From positions 5,084,001 to 5,148,000 of the forward strand of contig NC_007777.1 of NCBI RefSeq assembly GCF_000013345.1: DNA of 64,000 nucleotides. Direction: 5' to 3'. The position numbers and the translations under genes were made by a program. A model generated the notes under the pieces. That model saw only the letters and a program-made list of their open reading frames with translations. It was not told the origin of the DNA and searched no databases. The DNA comes from Frankia casuarinae (lineage in GTDB: Bacteria > Actinomycetota > Actinomycetes > Frankiales > Frankiaceae). Below are positions 14,702 to 21,772 of this stretch, piece after piece (positions within the stretch are counted from its first letter, which is position 1; every line of letters begins with the position of its first letter).

Positions 14702-16290
14702 GGGTACGGCTCGGGGACTTGTCGCGGTCCGTTCCGGTGAACCGGGACACGCGTAGGCATCCGCTGGTGCGTCCGGGTGATACGGCCGGGCGGGTTGGTC
14801 TGCGTCTGGTGGGCCGGGTGGGGGTCACGGTCGCCCGGGTGATCGCCCGTTTCCCTCGTACGTCGTTCAGTCTGTTTGCCGCGCTGCTGCTGGTCGATCG
14901 GGTGGGCTGGGTGCTGCCCGCGCTGGCGCTGGCGGTGCTGACCGTGGCCGCGCTGGTCTGGCGGCTGGCCTGCCCGTCTAGCTACGCCCGATGGTTGGGG
15001 CGTCCGCTGCGCTCGTGGTGGGCGCGTTGGGTTCGCTACGCTCCGCGCTGGCGGGGGCTCATGACCCGTCACGACCTGGCCGTGGTGGATGGGGATGTGC
15101 TGGTCTGGCCTGGTCTGCGGAAAGTCCGATCAAGCGACTACCGTGATGCGCTGCTGGTCAAGCTGCGCGCTGGCCAGAAACCGGATCATCTGGCGGATGC
15201 CTCCGAGTCGCTGGCGCACGCGCTGGGAAGTCAGGCCGTGCGGGTACGGACCCACAGGCCGGGTTACGTGTGGTTGGACGTGACCCGCCGGGATCCGTTC
15301 ACCCGGCCGATGTCGAGGTTGCCGGTTCCTGCCTCGGCTGGCGCGGTGGACCTGACCGCGTTGCCGATTGGCCGGCGGGAGGACGGCGCGCTGTGGCTGC
15401 TGCGTCTGCTCGGCACGCACGTGTTCGTCGCGGGTGCGACCGGTGCGGGGAAGGGGTCGGTCATCTGGTCGACCCTGCTCCGGCTGGGTCCGGCTATCGC
15501 TGCCGGTCTGGTGCAGGTGTGGGCGATCGACCCGAAGGGCGGGATGGAACTGTTCCCGGGGCGTGCGCTGTTCACCCGCTACGAGGACAGTCACCTGGGC
15601 GCGATGGTTCAGCTTCTGGAGGATGCGGCGGAGTTCACCCGGGATCGTGCTGCCCGGTTGAAAGGCGTGACCCGCCGGTTGACTCCGACGGTGGACATGC
15701 CGTTTGTGCTGGTCCTCGTCGACGAATTCGCGTTCATCACAGCGTATGTGACAGACAAGAAACTCCAGGGACGGGCGGATAACGCGGTGCAGATCCTCGC
15801 TTCTCAGGGACGGGCTCCGGGTGTGGGTCTGATGGTCGCGTTGCAAGATCCATCCAAGGAGGTGGTTCCTTACCGGAATCTGTTCCCGAGCCGCATCGCG
15901 ATGCGGCTCGATGAACCGCAGCAGGTCGATATGGTCCTCGGGGACAAGATGCGTACCCGGGGCGCCTACTGTGACCTGATCCCGGAAAGCCTTCCCGGGG
16001 TCGGCTACGTCAAACTGGAAGGCACTCGAGACCCGTTTCGGGTCCGCGCGGAATACATCGACGATGATGTGATCGACGGGCTTGCCCGTGACTACCCGGC
16101 TCCGGCTGGCATGCCGGTCCCGCTACTCGGTCAACACACCGAATCCGGCCTTGACATTGCAGCCGACATTCCCACCCCCGCCCGTCTGGGCGACGGGGAG
16201 CTATCCCCGGAATGGGCGGTGTTTTCCGCTGACTATCAGCGTCGCCATGCCACCAACGGAACCTCGGGTATCCCAATGGGGCTCGATTAG
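14698..16290 (+). CDS. traSA: FtsK/SpoIIIE-type conjugative DNA translocase (TraSA-type)
   Basis: This is a 530-residue motor protein. In AICEs a single TraB/TraSA-type hexamer pumps double-stranded DNA between mycelia. The start is ATG 14698, with GGGAGGTGG upstream. The N-terminus has one or two membrane segments (about residues 55-90, SLFAALLLVDRVGWVLPALA). Walker A is GATGAGKGS and Walker B is FVLVLVDEFAF; a typical RAPGVGLMVALQDPS segment follows. The C-terminal part probably carries DNA recognition. It is translationally coupled to the microgenes before it. Confidence 0.92.
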   Translation: MRVRLGDLSRSVPVNRDTRRHPLVRPGDTAGRVGLRLVGRVGVTVARVIARFPRTSFSLFAALLLVDRVGWVLPALALAVLTVAALVWRLACPSSYARWLGRPLRSWWARWVRYAPRWRGLMTRHDLAVVDGDVLVWPGLRKVRSSDYRDALLVKLRAGQKPDHLADASESLAHALGSQAVRVRTHRPGYVWLDVTRRDPFTRPMSRLPVPASAGAVDLTALPIGRREDGALWLLRLLGTHVFVAGATGAGKGSVIWSTLLRLGPAIAAGLVQVWAIDPKGGMELFPGRALFTRYEDSHLGAMVQLLEDAAEFTRDRAARLKGVTRRLTPTVDMPFVLVLVDEFAFITAYVTDKKLQGRADNAVQILASQGRAPGVGLMVALQDPSKEVVPYRNLFPSRIAMRLDEPQQVDMVLGDKMRTRGAYCDLIPESLPGVGYVKLEGTRDPFRVRAEYIDDDVIDGLARDYPAPAGMPVPLLGQHTESGLDIAADIPTPARLGDGELSPEWAVFSADYQRRHATNGTSGIPMGLD

Positions 16291-16303
16291 GAAGGGAACC
16301 ACC

Positions 16304-16438
16304 ATGCCTCGCCGTAACATCAACTCCGGGAACACCTACCGGCAGTGCCGTGCCTGCATGGGTGAGCGTCCACGGAACTGCTCGTCCTGCCATGGTCTCG
16401 GCACCACCCTGGCTGTCCGGCGCCACCGGACCCGATGA
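16304..16438 (+). CDS. 44-residue DnaJ-like zinc-knuckle AICE protein
   Basis: ATG at 16304 follows GGAAGGG, 13 nt after the translocase stop. The product MPRRNINSGNTYRQCRACMG continues to CSSCHGLG: two C-x2-C pairs about 8 residues apart with Gly around the second, as in one DnaJ-type zinc repeat. It is probably the last gene of the transfer operon. Confidence 0.7.
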   Translation: MPRRNINSGNTYRQCRACMGERPRNCSSCHGLGTTLAVRRHRTR

Positions 16439-16929
16439 GAGGACCCTCGGCCGCGCTCACAGCGATACGCCGGTGGCCTCCAACCCCCTCCATTGCGCGC
16501 TGGCCGTGGCGCTGGGCGAGAGATGACACGATCCGGGGTGGACTCGACGTCGTTGCCACTGGAACACACGGCGGACGGCGGACGGTACGCCACGGACATG
16601 CCAGAGATCGTTTTTTACGGCGACTGAGCGGCGCGCGACGCTCCGTGTGGGTATGCGGTCGGGCGGGGCTCCCCCTCCGACCTGACCGCGCCACCCCGGG
16701 GACCACGCCGAACGGTTGTTCGCCTGTTGTGTGCATCCTGGAACGCTCGGGGTGCCCTGCCCGTTGCGGTGGGTGAGGCTCGGCAACTCCTCACGTCCGT
16801 ACCTGGTGCGGCGCCCCTCATGCGCGGCGGCTGACGCTCTATCTCGCCACTACACGCGCGGGCATTCCTAGCCGATGGGCCTTTGCCTTCCCCTACCATT
16901 TTTTTCTCCGTTCCGGGCGCTTTTAGAAA
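16439..16929. other. Non-coding region between transfer and replication operons
   Basis: About 490 bp lie before the palindrome at 16930, and about 70 bp more separate the palindrome from repSA. A 113-codon frame starting in an ATGA overlap at 16435 crosses it, but the product is Arg/Trp/Gly-rich and not protein-like. The region may hold the double-strand origin or transfer locus (clt) of the element, which in pSAM2 relatives lie near rep and tra. No iterated 8-bp clt-type repeats are obvious. Confidence 0.5.
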
Positions 16930-16999
16930 CTGTCGAATGGTGGTTCTGTCAAGGGCGTTCACGTAGTGCCCTTGACAGGTTCTCCATTCGATAGACAAT
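16930..16999 (+). promoter_or_regulatory. Nested palindrome and promoter of the repSA-xis-int operon
   Basis: Outer arms CTGTCGAATGG (16930-16940) and CCATTCGATAG (16984-16994) match in 10 of 11 positions. Inner arms CTGTCAAGGGC (16946-16956) and GCCCTTGACAG (16968-16978) are perfect. Spacers are exactly 5, 11 and 5 bp. The right inner arm contains TTGACA (16972-16977), followed 16 bp later by GACAAT (16994-16999), a plausible -10. The even spacing suggests binding of a dimer or tetramer; a Pra target or a second KorSA-type site is possible. Confidence 0.65.
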
Positions 17000-17067
17000 G
17001 CCGCGCCCCCGGAATGGGGAAATGAGGTGTGGCGCCGCTGCGGCCGTCCGTGAAAGGAGAGTCTCGG

Positions 17068-18588
17068 ATGACAGTCCCTGTGCTGGATTCGGAGTTCCTG
17101 CGCGCGGCGATGCCTCGCGCTGCGGACGGCTCCCTGTCCGGGTTTCTCGCGCAACTCGACCGGGTGTCCGGCTGCGCGCACCCTGTCCGCCTGTTCGGCC
17201 ACATCGACCATGTGGATACGGCTACCGGTGAGGTGCGCCGCGTGCTGGACACGGCGGACATGCCGGACGGGCTGCTCCTCGTGCCCTGCGGGAACCGGCG
17301 GGCCTCGGTGTGCCCGTCCTGCTCCTACTTGTACGCGGGTGACGCCTGGCAGATCGTCCACTCCGGTCTGACCGGTGGCCATGATGTTCCCGCGACGGTG
17401 GCGGAGCATCCGGGGCTGTTCGTCACGGTGACCGCACCCTCGTTCGGCCCGGTGCATTCCCGCCGGGCGAACCACGGTCCCGCTCAGGTCTGCAACCGGC
17501 GCCAAGGACGATGCCCGCATGGCCGTGCGCGCGGCTGCGGCTTCGTCCACGGCGAGGATGACTGGCGGCTCGGCACCCCGCTGTGCCCGGACTGCCACGA
17601 CGACGGCGCGCTGATCGTCTGGAACCGCACCTCGGGCAGGCTATGGAAGCGCACCGTGGACGCGACCTACCGGCGCATGGCCACCGTCACGGGCATGACC
17701 GAACGGGGCTTGCGGCGTGCGGTCCGCATCTCCTACGTCAAGGTCGGGGAAGCCCAACGGCGCGGCGCGGTCCACTTCCATGCCCTGCTGCGCCTGGACG
17801 CGGGCAGCGACTCGGACGTCTGGCAGGCTCCTCCCGCCTGGGCAACCGGGGACCTGCTGGCGTCCTGCTGGCGCTGGGCGGTCACCCACACCGAGGAACC
17901 CTGCCCGGACCCGCACGCCTATGACCTTCCCTCCGAAGCGGACGCGCTCGCCACCCTGGCGGCTGCGGGCCTGCTCGCCTCCGCGGACATCCCCCCACCT
18001 GCGCCACGCCCGGCACCCATGCGGGCGGCTCGCTGGGGTGAGCAGCATGATGTGAAAAAGGTGTTGGTGGACGGCGGGGACCTGACCCCGCAAGCGGTCG
18101 GGAACTACCTCGCCAAGTACATCACCAAGTCCGTCGTGGACTCCGGCCTCCTCGACCGGCGTATCCGCGACGCTGACGACTTGGAGGCACGCCTTCCGTT
18201 CCTGGGAGAGTTCCACGCCCGGCTGGTCCATACCGCGTGGCGTCTCGGTCCGCACCCGGAGTTTCAGGATCTACGGCTGCGCCAATGGGCGCACCAACTC
18301 GGCTTCAACGGCCATTGGCTCACCAAATCACGCGGCTACTCCACCACCTTCGCGGCACGCCGGACGGCCCGGCGTACCTGGCGGCGCACCCACGTGAACG
18401 GCGAGGAACGCCCGGCCCTCGACGCCTTCGGCCGACCCGACGACACCGACGAAACAGTGATCATCCCCACCTGGCGGTACCACTCCTCCGGCTACACCAA
18501 CAACGGCGACCGATGGCTCGCATCCATGGCCGCAGACCAAGCCCGGTCACGGAGAGAGGTTACCCGTGATCATCGTTCGGCGGCGTGA
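17068..18588 (+). CDS. repSA: Rolling-circle replication initiator (RepSA-type)
   Basis: This 506-residue protein nicks the double-strand origin to start AICE replication. ATG at 17068 is chosen for its AAAGGAGAG ribosome site; the frame is open 13 codons upstream. Visible motifs are the metal-binding VHFHALLRLD (HUH-type) and the Tyr motif VGNYLAKYITKSV. Two Cys-rich patches (CGNRRASVCPSC and CNRRQGRCPHGRARGCGF) are normal in this family. It heads an operon with xis and int. Confidence 0.92.
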   Translation: MTVPVLDSEFLRAAMPRAADGSLSGFLAQLDRVSGCAHPVRLFGHIDHVDTATGEVRRVLDTADMPDGLLLVPCGNRRASVCPSCSYLYAGDAWQIVHSGLTGGHDVPATVAEHPGLFVTVTAPSFGPVHSRRANHGPAQVCNRRQGRCPHGRARGCGFVHGEDDWRLGTPLCPDCHDDGALIVWNRTSGRLWKRTVDATYRRMATVTGMTERGLRRAVRISYVKVGEAQRRGAVHFHALLRLDAGSDSDVWQAPPAWATGDLLASCWRWAVTHTEEPCPDPHAYDLPSEADALATLAAAGLLASADIPPPAPRPAPMRAARWGEQHDVKKVLVDGGDLTPQAVGNYLAKYITKSVVDSGLLDRRIRDADDLEARLPFLGEFHARLVHTAWRLGPHPEFQDLRLRQWAHQLGFNGHWLTKSRGYSTTFAARRTARRTWRRTHVNGEERPALDAFGRPDDTDETVIIPTWRYHSSGYTNNGDRWLASMAADQARSRREVTRDHRSAA

Positions 18589-18603
18589 GAGGAGGGGATC
18601 GGA

Positions 18604-18801
18604 GTGCGTGATGGTGAGATTTCCGTGGCATGGTACACGGTCCGTCAGGTGGCGGACATGCTCGGGTTCGGGCTGAGCAAGACAAAAATGCTGGTCAAGA
18701 CGGGTGAGCTGCGTTCTCTGAAGGATGGAGGGCATCGGCGCATCCTCCCCGAGTGGGTGGATGAATACGTGGCGCGTCGGGTGGAGGAGGCCGCTGTATG
18801 A
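18604..18801 (+). CDS. xis: Excisionase (MerR-like helix-turn-helix)
   Basis: This is a 65-residue DNA-bending protein needed for AICE excision. GTG at 18604 follows GAGGAGGGG. The helix-turn-helix is YTVRQVADMLGFGLSKTKML, followed by the wing LKDGGHRRILPEWVDEYV, as in Xis/BldC-type proteins. It overlaps the integrase gene by ATGA, so the two are co-translated. Confidence 0.9.
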   Translation: MRDGEISVAWYTVRQVADMLGFGLSKTKMLVKTGELRSLKDGGHRRILPEWVDEYVARRVEEAAV

Positions 18802-20021
18802 ACGAGTCGAAACAAAAGCGGACTCGCGCGAACGGTGAGGGATCGATTTACCCGTACCGGAATGGCTTCGCCGCGTACGTGTGGGTGACCACACCTGATG
18901 GGAAGTCACGGCGGAAGTACGTGTACGGGCAGACCAGGGAGATCGTTCACGAAAAGTGGATCAAACTACACTCGACGGCTCGACAGGGACCCATGCCGAC
19001 ACGATCGGTGACGGTGGCGGTATTCGTTGCTCGGTGGCTGAGTGAGGTGGTGGAGCCGAACCTTGCTCCGCTGACGTACTCGACATACGAGACGCTGGCG
19101 AGGCTGTACATCGTTCCGGGTCTGGGTGCCAAGCGGCTCGACCGGCTGACGGTCCGGGACGTACAGAAGTGGGTCAACGGGCTTCAGCGGGCCTGCCAGT
19201 GCTGCGCACAGGGCAAGGATGCTCGGCGGCCGGAGAGGCGGCGTCGGTGCTGTGCGCTCGGCCGGTGCTGTGGGCAGACCATCTCCGCCCGGACACTGAA
19301 GGACGTTCGGGGCGTGCTGCGGTCCGCGTTGACGCACGCTGGTCGCGAGGAGTTGGTGTCCAAGAACGTTGCCGGCCTGGTCAAGGTTCCGAAGGTCAGG
19401 GCGCGACGTCGGAAGGCGTGGACCACGGATGAGGCGCGGATCTTTCTGGAGTCGGCCCGTGGTGATCGGTACTACGCCGCGTACGTCCTGATCGTCGTTC
19501 TCGGCTTCCGTAAGGGGGAGGCGCTGGGGCTGCCGGACGTGACCGATGACGGGCCGGAGGAGTTGGCGGTGGAGTGGCAGCTTCAACGGGTCCGGGGGCA
19601 GCTTCTGCATCGAGAGACGAAGACGGCGGGATCGGACGCCACGCTGCCCCTGCCGCAGATCTGCCGTACGGCGATCGCTGAGAGGCGGAGGCTGCGGGCG
19701 GAGGATCGGAAGGCTGCGGGGGCTGCCTGGCAAGAGTCAGGACTGTTCACCACGGGACGCTTCGGCACCGCGGTGGAGCCTCGGACGTTCGACCGGGCGT
19801 TCGCTCTGCGGGTACAGAAGGCGGGGGTGCCTCGGATCACAGTGCACGACGCCCGGCGGACCTGTGCGTCGCTGCTGGTGGATCTCGACGTGCACCCACG
19901 GGTGATCATGCGCATCCTGCGGCACGCGAACATCGACGTGACGATGGAGATCTACGCGCAAGCGTCGTCCACGGCCACGCGGGAGGCGTTGAACCGGCTA
20001 GGCGAAAGTCTTGATCGGTAG
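18798..20021 (+). CDS. int: Tyrosine site-specific recombinase (AICE integrase)
   Basis: This 407-residue integrase catalyses recombination between attP and the tRNA-Pro attB. The N-terminus (INGEGSIYPYRNGFAAYVW-like, AP2-type) is arm-binding, the core-binding helices follow, and a Cys-rich insertion (CQCC...RRCCALGRCC) is typical of pSAM2-type integrases. Catalytic residues are R in VVLGFRKGEALGL, the HxxR of VHDARRTCASLL, H in LRHANID and the nucleophile Y in MEIYAQ. All are present. The gene ends 76 bp before tRNA-Pro. Confidence 0.95.
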   Translation: MNESKQKRTRANGEGSIYPYRNGFAAYVWVTTPDGKSRRKYVYGQTREIVHEKWIKLHSTARQGPMPTRSVTVAVFVARWLSEVVEPNLAPLTYSTYETLARLYIVPGLGAKRLDRLTVRDVQKWVNGLQRACQCCAQGKDARRPERRRRCCALGRCCGQTISARTLKDVRGVLRSALTHAGREELVSKNVAGLVKVPKVRARRRKAWTTDEARIFLESARGDRYYAAYVLIVVLGFRKGEALGLPDVTDDGPEELAVEWQLQRVRGQLLHRETKTAGSDATLPLPQICRTAIAERRRLRAEDRKAAGAAWQESGLFTTGRFGTAVEPRTFDRAFALRVQKAGVPRITVHDARRTCASLLVDLDVHPRVIMRILRHANIDVTMEIYAQASSTATREALNRLGESLDR

Positions 20022-20027
20022 GGCCGT

Positions 20028-20051
20028 TGCTGTACTTCGCTGCTGTACACG
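20028..20051 (+). promoter_or_regulatory. Candidate integrase arm-type sites, right end
   Basis: TGCTGTACTTC (20028-20038) and TGCTGTACACG (20041-20051) have a 13-bp period and the same orientation as the pair at 10726-10749. They lie 45 bp inside the right core, immediately after the int stop. Confidence 0.55.
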
Positions 20052-20052
20052 C

Positions 20053-20092
20053 GTCAGGGGTATGATCCAAACTTGCGGATCATGACCCTGAC
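20053..20092. terminator. Element-borne hairpin between int and tRNA-Pro
   Basis: GTCAGGG-gt-ATGATCC and GGATCAT-ga-CCCTGAC give two 7-bp stems separated by a 2x2 internal loop, with an 8-nt apical loop. It can act for int (plus) and as replacement terminator for tRNA-Pro (minus), whose own terminator was displaced to 10554-10580. Confidence 0.7.
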
Positions 20093-20095
20093 CTG

Positions 20096-20171
<76 letters not shown>

Positions 20172-20198
20172 CGACCGAGATGAAGCATACCCGACGGC

Positions 20199-21131
20199 TC
20201 AGTGGTCCGACGGGGTGGGGTCGCCGGCCGGCACCAGGGTGAGCAGGGTCGCCTCCGGCCGGCAGCCGAGGCGCAGCGGCGCGAACGGGGACGTGCCCAG
20301 CCCGGACGACACGTGCAGCCAGGACGACCGCCCGTCGACCTCGTGACGGGACAGCCCGCGAACCCGGGCCCGGTCCAGCCCGCAGTTGGTCACGAGCGCC
20401 CCGACCCGGGGCAGCCGGATCTGACCCCCGTGCGTGTGCCCCGAAAGGGTGAGCCCCACCCCGTCCGCTGTGAACGCGTCGAGGACCCGCGGTTCCGGGG
20501 TGTGCGACAGTCCCAACGCGAGCTCAACGCCGGGCTCCGGGGGGCCGGTCACGACCGCGAGCTGGTCGCGGCGCAGCCGGGCGTCGTCCACGCCACGCAG
20601 GTCGATCCGGCGACCGCCGACCTCGATGACCGCCCGCACGTTGGTCAGCTCGGTCCACCCGCTGGCGGCGGCGAGACCACCGGCGAAAGCCGCCCAGTCC
20701 AGCGGAGCGCCCCTGGGATGGGCCTCGTCGCCCCGCCGGAGGTAGCGGTGCGGGCTCTTCAGGGTCGGGACGAAGTAGTCGTTGTTCCCCGGTACGAAGA
20801 CCCCGGGAAACGAGTAGAGCGGCTCCAGCGCGGCGAGCAGGGGATCCCGGGCATCGGCCGCAGACAGCACGTCACCGGTCAGGGCGACCAGGTCGGGGAC
20901 GAGCCGGGCCAGGTCCCCCAACCAGGCGAGCTTGCCGTACTGACGGGGGGTGACGTGCAGGTCGGAGATGTGCAGCACGCGCAGGGGGCGCGCGCCGGCC
21001 AACAGCACCGGGATCCGCACCCTCCGCAGGGTGTACGCCGTGCGCTCGTACAACCCGCCGTAGGCCGACACGAGCGCCCCCACCGCCGCGACACCCACGA
21101 GAGTCCTCGCCGCTGTGTGACGTGCGTTCAT
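20199..21131 (-). CDS. Membrane-anchored metallophosphoesterase
   Basis: This is a 310-residue calcineurin-like phosphoesterase of the YkuE/Rv3683 type. The metal-binding blocks are SDLHVTP, LTGDVLS, PGNNDYF and [16 protein letters not shown] at 21131 is chosen because it opens on a membrane segment ([19 protein letters not shown]); the frame extends 47 codons upstream as Gly/Arg-rich sequence. The N-terminal anchor probably places the enzyme at the outer face of the membrane. The physiological substrate is unknown. In mycobacteria and Streptomyces it neighbours ponA2-type PBPs, as here. Confidence 0.9.
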   Translation of the reverse strand: MNARHTAARTLVGVAAVGALVSAYGGLYERTAYTLRRVRIPVLLAGARPLRVLHISDLHVTPRQYGKLAWLGDLARLVPDLVALTGDVLSAADARDPLLAALEPLYSFPGVFVPGNNDYFVPTLKSPHRYLRRGDEAHPRGAPLDWAAFAGGLAAASGWTELTNVRAVIEVGGRRIDLRGVDDARLRRDQLAVVTGPPEPGVELALGLSHTPEPRVLDAFTADGVGLTLSGHTHGGQIRLPRVGALVTNCGLDRARVRGLSRHEVDGRSSWLHVSSGLGTSPFAPLRLGCRPEATLLTLVPAGDPTPSDH

Positions 21132-21286
21132 CGTCCCAGTCTCACCCACCGCGGGCGGGGACCTGCCGCCACCCGGCCCGGTTCCGCGCGCCGCGCCGCG
21201 CACCACCGGGCGCCGCGCACCACCGGGCGCCCCGCCGACGGAACCGGCGTGACCACCCTGCCCGCAGACCATAGGCTCCGGTGGTT

Positions 21287-21745
21287 ATGAGCACCCTCAA
21301 GGAACGTCTGCGCGCCGATTTGACCGTCGCGATGAAGTCCCGTGACGAGCTGCGGACGTCCACTCTGCGGCTGGCCCTGGCCGCGGTGAAGGATGCGGAG
21401 GTGGCCGGCAGCTCCGCGCGGGTCCTCGACGACCCGGAGGTCTCGAAGGTCCTGACCCGCGAGGTGAAGAAGCGCCGGGAGGCGGCCGACGCCTACGCCG
21501 CGGCCGGTCGCGGCGACCAGGCGGACCGAGAGCGGGCCGAGGGCGAGGTGCTCGAGGAGTACCTGCCGAAGCAGCTCGGCGACGACGAACTGGCCACGAT
21601 CATCGACCAGGTACTCGCGGGTCTGGATGTCAGCGGTCCACGAGCGATCGGTCCCGCCATGAAGTCCGTGCAGGCCGCGGTCGGCGGCCGGGCCGACGGC
21701 GGCCGGGTCGCCGCACTCGTGAAGGCCCGGTTGGCGGGCGGCTGA
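21287..21745 (+). CDS. GatB/YqeY domain protein
   Basis: This 152-residue soluble helical protein is of the YqeY family, related to the tRNA-binding tail of GatB. Typical sequences are LKERLRADLTVAMKSRDELR at the N-terminus, EVLEEYLPKQLGDDEL in the middle, and GPAMKSVQAAVGGRADGGRV near the end. A GTG lies two codons upstream of the chosen ATG. It converges with the PBP gene (27-bp gap holding a GGCCC-gcgt-GGGCC stem). Its precise role is unresolved in the family. Confidence 0.93.
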   Translation: MSTLKERLRADLTVAMKSRDELRTSTLRLALAAVKDAEVAGSSARVLDDPEVSKVLTREVKKRREAADAYAAAGRGDQADRERAEGEVLEEYLPKQLGDDELATIIDQVLAGLDVSGPRAIGPAMKSVQAAVGGRADGGRVAALVKARLAGG

Positions 21746-21772
21746 ACGAGCCGCGTGGCCCGCGTGGGCCGG

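Noticed and set aside
16435-16776. 113-codon frame starting in an ATGA overlap with the gene before it
   Set aside because: The overlap is attractive, but the product is a Arg/Trp/Gly/Pro-rich shadow without domain structure; the region more likely holds origin or control DNA.
16615-17598. 327-codon minus-strand frame over the repSA start
   Set aside because: Antisense to repSA and to the rep promoter palindrome; composition is not protein-like.
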